A stretch of 64,000 bases of DNA. It comes from Bacillus sp. RO3. GTDB taxonomy: Bacteria; Bacillota; Bacilli; Bacillales; Bacillaceae_B. The stretch is taken from positions 1 to 64,000 of the forward strand of contig NZ_JAAXCV010000027.1 in NCBI RefSeq assembly GCF_012911895.1, in the 5' to 3' direction. The stretch's first letter is position 1. Each line of letters starts with the position of its first letter. Below are positions 15,452 through 25,427 of this stretch, piece after piece. The notes below the pieces were generated by a model. It made no database searches. It was given only the letters and a program-made list of their open reading frames with translations, and had not been told where the DNA came from. The position numbers were made by a program, and so were the translations under genes.

Positions 15452-15943
15452 CTACATGATTCGCCTTTTAACTTCTTCTATTTGAATGATATGCCGCTGT
15501 TCATGTTTACCGAGGAGCTCCAGTACTTGCCAAATGGGCATTTCTCCAAATCGATGATGATGCATGGACCGTTTATCCAATCCCTTCTTTGTATATAATT
15601 CCAAGAATCTTAGCGTATATGAGCGGGATTCCTCTAAAGCATGAGCTAAATCTTCTTTTCGTTGAAAATCTGATGATGGTTCGATGGGTGCTTTCAATTT
15701 CCTTGATGGATCGTCGAATACAGATAAATCAACTGGATTATTCTCACTTGAATTCGAATGGTTATCCGCTGATTCAAGTGCCAATGTCAAAAATCTCTTT
15801 TCAGCTCCAGCCAGGTGAAGAACGATTTGCGCAATGCTCCATTCCTCCTCTGAGGGCTTCTCATTCAGCTTCTCGAGGGGTAGGTCCCAAAAGCTTTCTT
15901 TCATCTTTTCTCTGATTTCAAACACTTTGGTTTCCCACATCAT
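15452..15943 (-). CDS. DinB-like four-helix protein
   Basis: About 163 residues starting MMWETKVFEIREKM. It is all-helical, with EEWSIAQIVLHLAGAEKRFL and a C-terminal LLGKHEQRHIIQIEEVKRR. This is the DinB_2/YfiT-like superfamily, where three histidines hold a metal; here H67-like, H in GKHEQRH and nearby His are candidates. Members include thiol transferases and proteins of unknown role. The 15943 start follows GGGAGGCAAAAT. It is a single gene upstream of fabI on the same strand, with the FapR promoter between them. Confidence 0.75.
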   Translation of the reverse strand: MMWETKVFEIREKMKESFWDLPLEKLNEKPSEEEWSIAQIVLHLAGAEKRFLTLALESADNHSNSSENNPVDLSVFDDPSRKLKAPIEPSSDFQRKEDLAHALEESRSYTLRFLELYTKKGLDKRSMHHHRFGEMPIWQVLELLGKHEQRHIIQIEEVKRRIM

Positions 15944-16099
15944 ATTTTGCCTCCCTTTGATCATTTCTACATTAGTAATTAGAGTTACGGTTTGGAATCT
16001 CCTGCTCAATCCATAAGGAGAAAGTAAATATTGATTTCCCCTGCAGGATAACCTGGCGGTGTGATCAACTTTCTTTAAGAAAACAGCTTAAAATAAAAA

Positions 16100-16124
16100 C
16101 TTCCCAAGAAATATTCCTGGGAAG
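16100..16124 (-). terminator. Terminator of the CPA2 antiporter gene
   Basis: CTTCCCA at 16100-16106 pairs with TGGGAAG at 16118-16124, extended by further wobble pairs. The minus-strand transcript then reads TTTTTATTTT. It is 10 bases beyond the stop. Confidence 0.88.
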
Positions 16125-16134
16125 CTGATTGGGT

Positions 16135-17997
16135 TTAACAATATTCACAGAACTCAAGCTCACGCTTCAGTTCATCTACATATTCTTTGGAACCTGTGAC
16201 GATCAAGCGGTCGTTCATGTGGAGTTCTGTGTCTCCGTGCGGCACAATGGAGTCTTTCCCTCTGAAGATCCTCACAAAGATGACGTCTCCTGTAAACGGA
16301 AATTTCCGAAGGGTCATGCCTTCAAAATGACTGTTCAGCATACGAATCTCATAAAGGGATGTCTCTTGATTCGTTAGGATATTCATGACAGACGGTGACT
16401 CGATGAGGGCACGAAGTAGGGCTTTCGTTGACAGGAACACCGAATATACCTCAATGCCCTGTTCCCGAAGAGTCTCATGTAGATCAGGACTTTCAACTCT
16501 TACAATGACACGGTTCACGCCATATTCTTTAGCGGCCACAGCAAGGGTTGCGTTGATTTCTTCGTCACCCGTCGAGATCACAATAATATCAGATTCAAAT
16601 ATTTTGTTCCCTTCAAGTGTGTCTAACTCGTAATTATCGATTTCATTGATGGTAAACAAAGAATCAGCGATATTGCGATCAGACTTATCTTGTTTTGTAT
16701 GATACAGAACCGGTTCATAAAGGGATGAATGAAGCTCCCTGGAAACCGGCATGGTGAGCTGATTGGCTCCCAAGAAAGTAATCTTGAGTTTTTTCTCTTT
16801 TGCACTTTCTCTTGGAAAGAGCTTTTTAAAGAAAATCGGTGTGATAATGCACGTGATAACGGCTACTAATATAAGCGTACCACTCATTTGCGCTGTGATA
16901 ATTTCCATTCTCTCCGCTATCTTCGCAGCAGCGATGACCAGCGACAATGTAGATGTAAGAAGAAACGCTGATGCAATCGTTGTTTTTGTATCGTACCAAT
17001 ACCTTAACATGTATACGGGAACGATTTTTGATGCCAGGAATGCCAGAAGAAGTAATGGAATCAACATCAGCATCTTTTTATCGCTGAGAAGTGATCCAAG
17101 ATCCAGTTCAACCCCTACCATAACAAAGAAAATCGGGATCAGGAAGCCATATCCAAAGGAATCAAGCTTATGGACCATTTCCTGATTTGGTGCTAATAAT
17201 GATACCAATACACCTGCAAGGAATGCTCCCAGGATGTTTTCAGCCCCAACGGTTTCTGATACTGCTACCAGTAAGATGATCAAGGTGAATACTGCACGCG
17301 TACCAATTTGCACGGTCCCAGTCGATAAGCTCTTGATGAAGGAATTGTTCTTCAATCTCTTGGCCAGGAAATACAGGAGTACTCCAACACCGAATAGGAT
17401 CAGGAGAAGCCACATGTTTCCGTGCCCCTCCCCGTAAAGTGATACGAATACTGCAAGCAATATCATCGTCACAAGGTCTGCAATGACCGCCACAAGGAGG
17501 ATGATCTGTCCGATAGCGCTCTTCATGATATGTGCTTCCTTAAGCGTAGGAACGACAACACCAAGTGAAATCGTTGATATGATTAAGGTCATTAAGAAGG
17601 CATTATCAATGAGTCCGAACCATACGAATAGATAGGATAGTCCCAGTGAAACAAAGAATATTCCTATAAAGATAAACGTTGCTACCTTTAGGCGGTTCGG
17701 TTCTTCCTTCCCGTTAGGTAACACTTCTTTTTTCTTTTTCCCACCTGAAAATGCAGTGAAATCAATTTCAAGTCCACTTAAGAACATAAGAAAAATAAAT
17801 CCTAGTGTGGACAATGTTTCTAACCACATATCCTGGTGAACAATATTGAATCCACTCTTCCCGATAATGAGTCCCATGATGATTTCAGCGATGACCACGG
17901 GAATAAAATTGAGTTTGAATCTATGCAGCAATATGGGAGTCAAAAATGCTACAAGAATAACAATGACCAAAGATGCAACTGAAGCGTGCTGTTCCAT
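16135..17997 (-). CDS. yjbQ: CPA2-family cation:proton antiporter with RCK domains (YjbQ)
   Basis: A 620-residue protein. Residues about 1-390 hold some twelve membrane helices of the Na+/H+ exchanger type, including FLAGVLVSLLAPNQ and FFVMVGVELDLGSLL. From about 400 a TrkA-N-like Rossmann domain begins (KKLKITFLGANQLTM) and the last 80 residues form a TrkA-C domain ending in a negatively charged tail. Such proteins move K+ or Na+ against protons and are gated by nucleotides or thiols. The same position in B. subtilis is yjbQ, between yjbP/prpE and further genes. It has its own terminator, and mgtE lies just upstream with a 21-base gap, so both may be co-transcribed. Confidence 0.9.
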   Translation of the reverse strand: MEQHASVASLVIVILVAFLTPILLHRFKLNFIPVVIAEIIMGLIIGKSGFNIVHQDMWLETLSTLGFIFLMFLSGLEIDFTAFSGGKKKKEVLPNGKEEPNRLKVATFIFIGIFFVSLGLSYLFVWFGLIDNAFLMTLIISTISLGVVVPTLKEAHIMKSAIGQIILLVAVIADLVTMILLAVFVSLYGEGHGNMWLLLILFGVGVLLYFLAKRLKNNSFIKSLSTGTVQIGTRAVFTLIILLVAVSETVGAENILGAFLAGVLVSLLAPNQEMVHKLDSFGYGFLIPIFFVMVGVELDLGSLLSDKKMLMLIPLLLLAFLASKIVPVYMLRYWYDTKTTIASAFLLTSTLSLVIAAAKIAERMEIITAQMSGTLILVAVITCIITPIFFKKLFPRESAKEKKLKITFLGANQLTMPVSRELHSSLYEPVLYHTKQDKSDRNIADSLFTINEIDNYELDTLEGNKIFESDIIVISTGDEEINATLAVAAKEYGVNRVIVRVESPDLHETLREQGIEVYSVFLSTKALLRALIESPSVMNILTNQETSLYEIRMLNSHFEGMTLRKFPFTGDVIFVRIFRGKDSIVPHGDTELHMNDRLIVTGSKEYVDELKRELEFCEYC

Positions 17998-18018
17998 CTA
18001 AACCTCCCCCTCTTCTCT

Positions 18019-19419
18019 CTATATTAAGTAATTCATGAATAAAGTCGCTAAACCAAAGTAAATCAAAATGCTGATGATGTCATTTATCGTAGTAATAAAC
18101 GGACCAGAAGCGACGGCTGGATCGACTTTTAGTTTGTGCATCAACAGCGGTACTAATGTACCTGCCAGTGTGGCCACAAATAATGAAACGAGTACGGACA
18201 CACCAACGAGGATACCTAGAAAGAATTCACCTTTCCAGATATATACAATCATACTGACTACAACACCGCATGTAGTTCCTGTTATTAGACCCGTTCCCGC
18301 TTCACGGATGATCAGTGACATTTTATTTTCCTTTTCAAGGTCCCCTGTTGCAATCCCCCTTACGGCTACCGCAAGGGCCTGGGTGCCTGTGTTACCTGCC
18401 ATACCTGCTATTAAAGGAATAAAAACTGCCAGTATCGCCACTTTATCCAACGTGTCCTCAAACCTTCCGATAAGGCTTGCAGTGAACATCCCCAGAAAGA
18501 GTAACGCAATTAACCAGGGAAGTCGCTTTTTTGCTGCATTGAATGGACTTCGGTCGATGGAATCCAAATCGACGATTCCCGCTAGTTTCGAGTAGTCATC
18601 AGATGCCTCTTCTTCCATGACGTCCATAATATCATCAACTGTGATGATTCCTAATAAGTGTTGTTGAAAATCGACGACAGGTAATGCAAGGAAGTCGTAA
18701 TCCTTCATCTGTCTTGCAACAGCTTCCTGATCCTCGCTGACCCTTACGGACATGACACGGTCACTCATGATGTCTCCGATCATCACGTCGTCATGACTGA
18801 TGATGAGATCTCTTAAAGAAATAACCCCGACCAGTTTTTTTTCATCATCCACTACATAAATATAATAGATCGTTTCAGCGTTTGGAGCTTCATTTTTTAA
18901 GATATACATGGCCGACCGGACGGTCTGATTCTTTGATATGGCCACGAATTCCGTCGTCATGATACTACCGGCTGTGTACTCTTCGTAATGGAGTAATTCT
19001 TTGATCTCCTTGGCTGATTCATCATCCATGATCGTCAGATAGCTGACAACCTGATCTTTATCCAATTCATTTAATACATCCACTGCGTCATCGGCATACA
19101 TATTGGATAACATCTCTGCAGCATATGTAGGATTCATCTCAGCTAAAATACCCTGATAATCCTCTTCATCTATATCAAGACTTTCAAAAAGCTCTGCCAT
19201 CTCTTCGGGAGAAAGATAATGATACAGGCGGTTTCGTAAGTCTTCTTCTATTTTAGAGAAAAACTTAGCTTGGTCATAAGAGTGTAAATGGACAAATTCA
19301 GAACGAAATACATCCAGATCTTCTTCTTCGAGGGCTCTGATGAGCAGATCTTCATCATACATTTCTTTGTCAAGCTTCTCTCTATCCTTATCTTGATCTT
19401 GGGTTACTTCAGACATCAT
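18019..19419 (-). CDS. mgtE: Magnesium transporter MgtE
   Basis: About 466 residues. An N-terminal acidic superhelical domain (residues to about 140) contains ERF-type LSPEEMAELFESLD repeats. A CBS pair follows (about 145-265, GVISLRDLIISHDD and LGIITVDDIMDVMEEE). The C-terminal 180 residues carry five helices with the pore motif IPLIAGMAGNTGTQALAV. MgtE is a Mg2+-gated channel importing Mg2+. The start at 19419 is supported by AAGGAGGGTGTAT; a longer reading to 19470 is not. I looked for a Mg2+ riboswitch (M-box) upstream and did not find its conserved blocks. Confidence 0.95.
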   Translation of the reverse strand: MMSEVTQDQDKDREKLDKEMYDEDLLIRALEEEDLDVFRSEFVHLHSYDQAKFFSKIEEDLRNRLYHYLSPEEMAELFESLDIDEEDYQGILAEMNPTYAAEMLSNMYADDAVDVLNELDKDQVVSYLTIMDDESAKEIKELLHYEEYTAGSIMTTEFVAISKNQTVRSAMYILKNEAPNAETIYYIYVVDDEKKLVGVISLRDLIISHDDVMIGDIMSDRVMSVRVSEDQEAVARQMKDYDFLALPVVDFQQHLLGIITVDDIMDVMEEEASDDYSKLAGIVDLDSIDRSPFNAAKKRLPWLIALLFLGMFTASLIGRFEDTLDKVAILAVFIPLIAGMAGNTGTQALAVAVRGIATGDLEKENKMSLIIREAGTGLITGTTCGVVVSMIVYIWKGEFFLGILVGVSVLVSLFVATLAGTLVPLLMHKLKVDPAVASGPFITTINDIISILIYFGLATLFMNYLI

Positions 19420-19695
19420 ATACACCCTCCTTCTTATCTGAATTGTATAGAGTCGTAATAATACTAGCAAATCTTAAGAAGAATGTCTCTCATGAATTGA
19501 TTACCGTTGTTAGTTGTATAAAAAGTTAATCCGTTGTATTAATTACATACGGCCAAATGCTTATTCAAACCAAGATAAAATAAAATGCCTTATAAAATAT
19601 GAATAAACTTCCTTCACGTATGAAAGACTGAATCATTAATATGGCATAAAAAACGGGAAAAGGAAAGAAAAATGCCACAGGAAAGCAGGGATTAT

Positions 19696-20436
19696 ATGAG
19701 AATCGATATCATCGGGGACATTCATGGTTGTTATAAAGAGTTCGAAGGATTGACCACCCGGCTGGGCTATAAGTGGACATCCGGCCTCCCTGTCCACCCT
19801 GAAGGAAGGGTCCTTGGCGTTGTTGGCGATTTGACTGATCGGGGTCACCATTCACTTAAAACCATTTCAATCGTCTACAAGCTTTTCCAGAAAGGTTGCC
19901 TTTATTATGTCCCAGGAAACCATTGTAATAAGCTCTATCGCTACTTCCTCGGTAACAATGTAAAAATCCTTCACGGGCTTGAAACAACCGTAGCAGAATT
20001 AAGTGCCCTCCCCATGAAGGAAAGAGACCGATATAAACAAATGTTCATCAGTCTATATGAACAATCCCCTTTGTATCATATATTAGATGACGGGAAGCTG
20101 ATTATTGCTCATGCCGGTATCAAAGAAGAACTGATAGGAAAACAGAGTAACCGTGTGAAAACATTCGTTTTATATGGAGATATCACAGGTGAGAAAAATG
20201 AAGACGGGACTCCAGTCAGAAAGGATTGGGCACAAGACTATCATGGTGATGCCTGGATAGTCTATGGGCACACCCCCGTTAAAGAGGCCCGCATCATCAA
20301 CAAGACTGCCAATATTGATACAGGAGCTGTCTTTGGAGGGAAGTTGACTGCATTAAGATACCCTGAAATTGAAGTCGTTAGCATCGAATCCACCATGCCA
20401 TTGGTCGAGGAAAAATTTCGTGATTTTCATTCATAA
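19696..20436 (+). CDS. prpE: Bis(5'-nucleosyl)-tetraphosphatase PrpE (YjbP)
   Basis: A 246-residue metallophosphatase with the PPP-family signature motifs GDIHG (residues 7-11), GDLTDRG and GNHCNK, followed by a late YGHTPV. It closely resembles B. subtilis PrpE, which cleaves Ap4A asymmetrically, has protein phosphatase activity and influences spore germination. ATG at 19696 is taken because it matches the start of PrpE ([12 protein letters not shown]); an ATG at 19672 with its own weak site would add eight residues. It has a strong terminator downstream shared with the convergent yjbO. Confidence 0.92.
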   Translation: MRIDIIGDIHGCYKEFEGLTTRLGYKWTSGLPVHPEGRVLGVVGDLTDRGHHSLKTISIVYKLFQKGCLYYVPGNHCNKLYRYFLGNNVKILHGLETTVAELSALPMKERDRYKQMFISLYEQSPLYHILDDGKLIIAHAGIKEELIGKQSNRVKTFVLYGDITGEKNEDGTPVRKDWAQDYHGDAWIVYGHTPVKEARIINKTANIDTGAVFGGKLTALRYPEIEVVSIESTMPLVEEKFRDFHS

Positions 20437-20487
20437 GGGAAGTATCAATGTGAGTAAGGTTTGACATCATTCCGTCCTTTCATCAAT

Positions 20488-20528
20488 AAAAGAGATCCTT
20501 TTCGAACTTACCGAAAAGGATCTCTTTT
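20488..20528. terminator. Bidirectional terminator between prpE and yjbO
   Basis: A 17-base arm (20488-20504) pairs with 20512-20528 around a seven-base loop. A-rich and T-rich ends on both sides let it work for either strand. It ends one base before the yjbO stop codon. Confidence 0.95.
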
Positions 20529-20529
20529 T

Positions 20530-21423
20530 TCATTGTCTTTCCAGGAGCCACTTCATGTCATTCGGCATTGCGGCCTCCAATCTCATGAACTGCTTCTTGA
20601 TCGGATGAAAGAAATCGAGCCTCTTGCAATGAAGGGCCTGTCTTTCCAACAACTCAAGACCCCCTCCATACAAATCATCCCCAGCCAAAGGATGACCGAT
20701 GAAGGCCATATGAACCCTGATTTGATGGGTTCTGCCTGTTTCCAATTTTAATTCAATATGAGCAAAGTCAGGGTATTGTTTTTCCACCCTATAATGAGTC
20801 AAGGCATAACGTCCTTCGCTTCGCACTTCCCTTTCGATGATGCTTCCTTCTTTTCGACCGATGGGTTCTTCAATCGTACCTGCGAAGGGATCAATCTGAC
20901 CTTCTGCAAACGCTTCATACATCCTTTGGATCTCCCGACTTTTCTGCTGGAGACTGAATAAATGATGCACGTGACGGTGTTTGGCTATTAAAACCAGGCC
21001 CGATGTATCTTTATCTAACCTCGTTACGATATGAACGGCAGATGAAACACGGACTTCTTCATAATAACCTGCAATGGCATTGGCAAGACTTCCGGTAGGT
21101 TCTACTTTGGTGGGGATGGATTTCATACCGGAAGGCTTATCCACAACCAGAATGTCATTATCCTCGTATAGAATGGATAATGGAACTTTTTCAGGGACCA
21201 ACGATTCACTCCCTTTTTCTGCAGGGAACCTTAACTCAAGGATATCTCCTTTATTCAGGGGGTATCGGACATTCTCTTCTTTACCATTCACAGTGATACG
21301 CCCCCCATCAAACTTCACAGCAGTCAGGGTGCGCTTGGATATATGCTGAGCCATTAGAAATTCCCTCATGAGCTTCCCATCATAAGAAGCAGGTATGACC
21401 CAGTTCAGTGTATAATCTCTCAT
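20530..21423 (-). CDS. yjbO: RluA/RluD-family pseudouridine synthase (YjbO)
   Basis: A 297-residue enzyme that converts specific uridines of RNA to pseudouridine. An S4-like N-terminal domain (LMAQHISKRTLTAVKFDGG, residues 23-41) is followed by the catalytic core with HIVTRLDKDTSGLVLIAKH, in which D137 is the nucleophile. DKPSGMKSIPT and GRTHQIRVHM are also present. The exact RNA target is not known. It is the last gene of yjbM-yjbN-yjbO (gaps about 20 bases), with a ribosome binding site of the AAGGTTTAAG type and a shared terminator. Confidence 0.92.
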   Translation of the reverse strand: MRDYTLNWVIPASYDGKLMREFLMAQHISKRTLTAVKFDGGRITVNGKEENVRYPLNKGDILELRFPAEKGSESLVPEKVPLSILYEDNDILVVDKPSGMKSIPTKVEPTGSLANAIAGYYEEVRVSSAVHIVTRLDKDTSGLVLIAKHRHVHHLFSLQQKSREIQRMYEAFAEGQIDPFAGTIEEPIGRKEGSIIEREVRSEGRYALTHYRVEKQYPDFAHIELKLETGRTHQIRVHMAFIGHPLAGDDLYGGGLELLERQALHCKRLDFFHPIKKQFMRLEAAMPNDMKWLLERQ

Positions 21424-21444
21424 TTTCGACTTAAACCTTTCTGG

Positions 21445-22242
21445 TCATTCATCAGCCACAAAGGAATCATGCACCCTCTTCCAAAATGGGAATGGGCGGA
21501 ATCGGGCAAAACGTATTTTCTCATCAGCAACCCGGTATTGAATGCTTTTCACATCTTTGTGAAGAAGAGACAGATGATCGATGGTGACGAGGAAATCCGG
21601 CCCATTCACCGGCTTCAGCATACATGTATGATGAGCAGGCAAGATCAGGGGGGATCCGATGGTCCGGAATACCCGATTATTAATGGATGCCATTTCAGCG
21701 AATTGAATGGCAGGAAGAGATGGATGAATAATGGCTCCGCCTAGTGCCTTGTTATATGCCGTACTGCCTGAAGGAGTCGATAAGCACAACCCATCTCCCC
21801 TAAAACGTTCAAAGTGCTGTCCCCTGATTTCCACATCCATGACCAAGGTCCCCTCAACGCTTTTGACAGTGGATTCATTTAAAGCTAAGTAGCGGGTTTC
21901 CTTCCCTCCATGCTGATAGCGGATGATCGTCTCGAGCAACGGGTATTCAATGATCTGATAAGGTGTTTTCGCTATGGCAATCACGAGCTTTTCAATCTCT
22001 TCCGGCACCCAGTCGGCATAGAAGCCGAGATGTCCCGTATGCACACCCACAAATGCCGTCTTATCCAAACGTGATCTGTATCGATGGAATGCGTAAAGAA
22101 GCGTACCATCTCCTCCCACCGATATGACGATATCAGGTTGGTCGTCGTCATATTGTAGATTAAAGTCCTGAAGATAGGTTCTCATTTTGTGCATTAATGT
22201 ATTGGATTTTGAATCACCTTTTGATGTAATCGCAAATTTCAT
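21445..22242 (-). CDS. nadF: NAD kinase (YjbN/NadF, PpnK family)
   Basis: A 265-residue enzyme that phosphorylates NAD to NADP. The phosphate-binding motif SVGGDGTLL (GGDGT 43-47) and the second motif ALNES (about 120-124) are both present, as is [17 protein letters not shown]. The length is normal. In B. subtilis YjbN is the essential NAD kinase of vegetative growth. It lies between the alarmone synthetase and the pseudouridine synthase, spaced 20 bases from each, as part of a conserved operon. Confidence 0.95.
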   Translation of the reverse strand: MKFAITSKGDSKSNTLMHKMRTYLQDFNLQYDDDQPDIVISVGGDGTLLYAFHRYRSRLDKTAFVGVHTGHLGFYADWVPEEIEKLVIAIAKTPYQIIEYPLLETIIRYQHGGKETRYLALNESTVKSVEGTLVMDVEIRGQHFERFRGDGLCLSTPSGSTAYNKALGGAIIHPSLPAIQFAEMASINNRVFRTIGSPLILPAHHTCMLKPVNGPDFLVTIDHLSLLHKDVKSIQYRVADEKIRFARFRPFPFWKRVHDSFVADE

Positions 22243-22262
22243 TCATTTACCCCCTTCAAGTC

Positions 22263-22916
22263 CTACTGATTTGCTTTAGGGCTTTTCCCCCGCTGATCTT
22301 TTTCCTTTTTGTTTGTAAATATGACTTGGGCTTCCTGAATTTCTTCGCGGATCAAACTCATTTCCTCATCCAATCGAAAGGCAGCTTCTGCTGCTCCTGC
22401 CAAACGAAGACGAACTTGTTCGGGGATTTGTCCACTGTACTTATAATTCAAAGAGTGCTCAATCGTCGCCCAAAAATTCATAGAAAGAGTCCGGATTTGA
22501 ATTTCCACCAAAATATTTTTCTCACCGTGTATCGTCTGAACTGGATACTCGATGACCACATGATAGGATCGGTATCCACTTGGCTTCTTGGATGTCACAT
22601 AATCTCTCTCTTCGATAATAGAAAAGTCGTTTCGCCCACGAAGCTTCTCCACTACGACATGAATATCCTCCACGAATTGACACATCATTCGTAATCCGGC
22701 AATATCTTGCATCTCTCTCTCAATATTCGATAACTTAATGCCTTTTTGATTTGCTTTATCAAGAATACTCGCAATTGGTTTTACTCTTCCAGTCACAAAT
22801 TCAATTGGAGAATGAGTATTATGTAATTCATATTCTCCCCTCATCCCTTTAAGCTTGATTTTTAGTTCATCAACCGCTTGCTTGTAGGGTGCTAAAAAAT
22901 GTTCCCAGTGATTCAT
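22263..22916 (-). CDS. relQ: Small alarmone synthetase RelQ (YjbM/SasB)
   Basis: About 217 residues consisting of a single RelA/SpoT synthetase domain, with no HD hydrolase or TGS/ACT domain. Key parts are GRVKPIASILDKANQKG, VTSKKPSGYRSYHVVIEYP and the EIQIRTLSMNFWATIEHSLNYKYSG block with the metal-binding Glu and the conserved Tyr/His. It makes (p)ppGpp and is tetrameric in B. subtilis. The start MNHWEHFLAPYK at 22916 follows AGAGGTGAGG. It leads the yjbM-yjbN-yjbO operon. Confidence 0.94.
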   Translation of the reverse strand: MNHWEHFLAPYKQAVDELKIKLKGMRGEYELHNTHSPIEFVTGRVKPIASILDKANQKGIKLSNIEREMQDIAGLRMMCQFVEDIHVVVEKLRGRNDFSIIEERDYVTSKKPSGYRSYHVVIEYPVQTIHGEKNILVEIQIRTLSMNFWATIEHSLNYKYSGQIPEQVRLRLAGAAEAAFRLDEEMSLIREEIQEAQVIFTNKKEKDQRGKSPKANQ

Positions 22917-22942
22917 TCTCCTCACCTCTTTACGTCACACGA

Positions 22943-23317
22943 CTACTTATCCAGAAATACGCTCTCTACCTTTTTAACCATTTCGTCGCCATAGTTCCCA
23001 TTTCCTTCTATGTTGCTAACAAGATAATCAAGTTCTTCGTTGAATCGCACCAATTCAAGAGAGTAATCCTCGCTCTTTGCCATTACGGCAGAATTTTCTT
23101 TCAGTGCTGTTTTCAACTCCGACCAGATGGATTCTTCCAAATATAAGTAAACATATTCATCAGCGTTTTCAGCTAAGTATACGAATGCATACCGATCCGA
23201 GTCCGCGATGATTTGACCAGCGGCAGTCGTACCCTTCAAGTAGTCTGACTGGTCCGTATGTAAGAATAATGTACCGTTTTCATATGTGGTTTGGTTAAAT
23301 TGAACAATTTTCCTCAT
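22943..23317 (-). CDS. yjbL: UPF0738 family protein YjbL
   Basis: A 124-residue acidic, soluble protein (MRKIVQFNQTTYENGTLFL at the N-terminus, many Glu/Asp/Tyr, no Cys) resembling B. subtilis YjbL. Function is unknown. It lies 26 bases upstream of the alarmone synthetase on the same strand and probably shares its transcript. It is divergent from the CYTH-domain gene yjbK. The assignment is based on its position and general similarity. Confidence 0.75.
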   Translation of the reverse strand: MRKIVQFNQTTYENGTLFLHTDQSDYLKGTTAAGQIIADSDRYAFVYLAENADEYVYLYLEESIWSELKTALKENSAVMAKSEDYSLELVRFNEELDYLVSNIEGNGNYGDEMVKKVESVFLDK

Positions 23318-23446
23318 GCTATTTCTTCATCCTTCCATTAAACAATCAGTATCATTTTAACATAACACAACCATTACATCTAAATATTGAAGTTATGTTT
23401 TGGAAAAGAGATAATAGAGATAGTATAGAAGGAAAGGATGCTTCTC

Positions 23447-24043
23447 ATGTCACAGGAAATTGAAATAGAATTCAAGAATCTCGTAACACGAGACGAATTT
23501 ACCCGGCTGACCTCACATTTTCAGATAAAAGAAGAGGATTTTTCCTCTCAGGACAACCATTATTTTGATACAAAAAACGATCTTTTGAAGGAAAATCAAT
23601 CGGCTTTAAGGATCAGGGAAAAGTCCGGTACGTATACGTTAACGTTAAAAACGCCGTTACACGATGATCTTTTAGAAACGAACCAAACAATAACAAAGGA
23701 CGAGGCTGAATTGCTTTTGAAAGGAGGGAGATTCCCGGAAGGAGAAGTGTATGACGCCCTGATATCACTCCAAATCCCGATCCCCTCCCTGCAGCACTTC
23801 GGAACGCTGTCTACGAGCCGGGCTGAAATCGACTATATGGACGGACTGCTTGTCTTCGACAAAAGCTCTTACTTACAAAAGGAAGACTATGAGCTGGAGT
23901 ATGAAGTAAAAGAACGCAAAAGAGGAGAAACCATCTTCCTTCACTTACTCAAGGAATTAAACATCCCCCTTCGTAAAACGGATAACAAGATCAAACGTTT
24001 CTACCTTGAAAAATTAAAACAGAATGGACAAGGACCGATATAG
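23447..24043 (+). CDS. yjbK: CYTH domain protein YjbK
   Basis: About 198 residues forming one CYTH (CyaB/thiamine triphosphatase) domain. The ExExK signature is EIEFK at residues 6-10, followed by [16 protein letters not shown] and late basic residues ([15 protein letters not shown]). Family members bind triphosphates and divalent metal in a tunnel; the substrate of YjbK is uncertain (inorganic tripolyphosphatase or a nucleotide). ATG at 23447 with AAGGAAAGG upstream is preferred over 23438. It is followed by the transglycosylase gene 41 bases later. Confidence 0.88.
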   Translation: MSQEIEIEFKNLVTRDEFTRLTSHFQIKEEDFSSQDNHYFDTKNDLLKENQSALRIREKSGTYTLTLKTPLHDDLLETNQTITKDEAELLLKGGRFPEGEVYDALISLQIPIPSLQHFGTLSTSRAEIDYMDGLLVFDKSSYLQKEDYELEYEVKERKRGETIFLHLLKELNIPLRKTDNKIKRFYLEKLKQNGQGPI

Positions 24044-24083
24044 TAAAGGGATAAAAGTTTTCAAAAAAAGAGGAGTCATATTC

Positions 24084-24725
24084 ATGAATGTGCAGCAATT
24101 GAAAACAATGATGGAGTTGCAGGCTTTAAACACTTTAGGTTCAGTATCATCTGTTCAAGCAAACACTTCCCAGTTCAGTGATCTATTCCAACAACTCTTA
24201 AATCAGTCACTCCACACGAACCAAAATGTTCTGAATAGAAACCAAATGCTCGGAGCCGTCAGCGCTATGATGGATACCAACAAATCCTTCTCTGTTCAGG
24301 CACCACTCCCTGCGATCTCTCCTGTGAAAGAACCGATCTTTACGGCTCCTCAGACGATTGATGAAATCATCTCAGGGGCTTCGGATCAGTATGGAATTCC
24401 AAAAAAGCTGATTCAAGCGGTCATTAAACAGGAATCGAACTTCAACCCGGCTGCCGTAAGCCCTGCCGGAGCATCAGGATTGATGCAGCTTATGCCCAGT
24501 ACAGCAAGAGGACTCGGGGTGAACAACATCTTTGATCCGGAAGAAAACGTATTCGCCGGAACGAAATATTTAAAGCAAATGATGGATAGATACGACGGAG
24601 ACCTTCACCTGGCTCTGGCAGCCTATAATGCAGGTCCTGGAAATGTCGATAAACACAACGGCATACCACCGTTTAAAGAAACCACCGCGTATGTCAAAAA
24701 GGTAACCGATCGTTATTATGCATAA
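24084..24725 (+). CDS. yjbJ: Lytic transglycosylase domain protein YjbJ (SLT)
   Basis: A 213-residue protein with an N-terminal, Gln/Asn-rich region and a C-terminal soluble lytic transglycosylase domain from about residue 95. The catalytic Glu is E117 in IKQESNFNP, followed by [16 protein letters not shown] and [16 protein letters not shown]. Such enzymes cleave the glycan backbone of peptidoglycan to 1,6-anhydro products. No classical signal peptide is visible, so export route is unclear. The start has GAGGAG eight bases upstream. A terminator follows directly. Confidence 0.92.
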   Translation: MNVQQLKTMMELQALNTLGSVSSVQANTSQFSDLFQQLLNQSLHTNQNVLNRNQMLGAVSAMMDTNKSFSVQAPLPAISPVKEPIFTAPQTIDEIISGASDQYGIPKKLIQAVIKQESNFNPAAVSPAGASGLMQLMPSTARGLGVNNIFDPEENVFAGTKYLKQMMDRYDGDLHLALAAYNAGPGNVDKHNGIPPFKETTAYVKKVTDRYYA

Positions 24726-24736
24726 TGACTCTAAAT

Positions 24737-24772
24737 AGGCTGACCTCCAAATGAGGGTCAGCCTTCTTTTTT
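24737..24772 (+). terminator. Terminator of yjbK-yjbJ
   Basis: AGGCTGACC at 24737-24745 pairs with GGTCAGCCT at 24756-24764, followed by TCTTTTTT. Confidence 0.93.
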
Positions 24773-24962
24773 GATCATGATGATTATGAGGAGGCGAATA
24801 TTTCATGACCAACTTTAAGCATTCTTTAACAGTCCTTTAGTCCCGGTTCCATTAACAAAAACAAATGGAGTAAATCGTGCCCTTCTCCCAATGAATCAGG
24901 ATAGACACAGGAAAGAAGGCTACACTAATTTAGGAAACATTTGTTGGTGTGAGGCGATTTGT

Positions 24963-24991
24963 TTGAGATATAAACTAATGCTTGCTAGAAT
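24963..24991 (+). promoter_or_regulatory. Candidate SigA promoter of yjbI-spxH
   Basis: TTGAGA (24963-24968) and TAGAAT (24986-24991) are separated by 17 bases, 35 bases before the yjbI start. Confidence 0.6.
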
Positions 24992-25025
24992 AAACATACA
25001 TTCTAAGGAAAAAGGAGTCATTCTT

Positions 25026-25427
25026 ATGGTCGAGAAACCACAAATGCCTTATAATCTTATCGGCGAAAAGAAACTCTCCATGCTTGTTGAAGCTTTTTAT
25101 GATAGAGTAGCAAATCATCCAGAGCTGGCACCGATATTCCCGGATGATTTAACCGAGACAGCTCGAAAACAAAAACAATTCTTAACTCAATACCTAGGTG
25201 GTCCTGCCCTATATACTGAGGAACATGGTCACCCTATGCTGCGTGCGAGGCATCTGCCATTTCCGATTACGGAGGATCGGGCAAAGGCTTGGTTAAACTG
25301 TATGCATGAAGCAATGGATGAAGTCAATCTAGAGGGTCCAGTAAGAGATGACTTTTTTCACAGGCTGGCATTAACGGCTCACCATATGGTGAATATAGTA
25401 TCTGAAAAGGGTCAAAATCTTGACTAG
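25026..25427 (+). CDS. yjbI: Truncated haemoglobin, group II (YjbI)
   Basis: A 133-residue globin of the trHbO group. The key residues are visible: Tyr at B10 (Y25, FYDRVANHPELAPIF), the proximal His in LRARHLPFPI (H76) and Trp G8 (AKAWLNCMHEAMDEV, W89). Such globins bind O2 and other ligands and have been linked to redox chemistry. The start at 25026 is preceded by AAAAAGGAGTCATTCTT. The spxH gene overlaps its end by eight bases, a coupling preserved in B. subtilis, where YjbI interacts functionally with YjbH-related thiol biology. Confidence 0.93.
   Translation: MVEKPQMPYNLIGEKKLSMLVEAFYDRVANHPELAPIFPDDLTETARKQKQFLTQYLGGPALYTEEHGHPMLRARHLPFPITEDRAKAWLNCMHEAMDEVNLEGPVRDDFFHRLALTAHHMVNIVSEKGQNLD

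Noticed and set aside
15589-15915. Open frame of 108 codons on the plus strand inside the DinB-like gene
   Set aside because: It is antisense to a gene with a good ribosome binding site and recognisable family pattern; no site of its own.
19420-19640. Possible Mg2+ riboswitch (M-box) upstream of mgtE
   Set aside because: I looked for the conserved M-box blocks in the minus strand and found none; the region is simple AT-rich sequence.
24891-25025. 45-residue N-terminal extension of the truncated haemoglobin
   Set aside because: The extension has no ribosome binding site and overlaps the predicted promoter; the globin start at 25026 has a strong site and a normal length.
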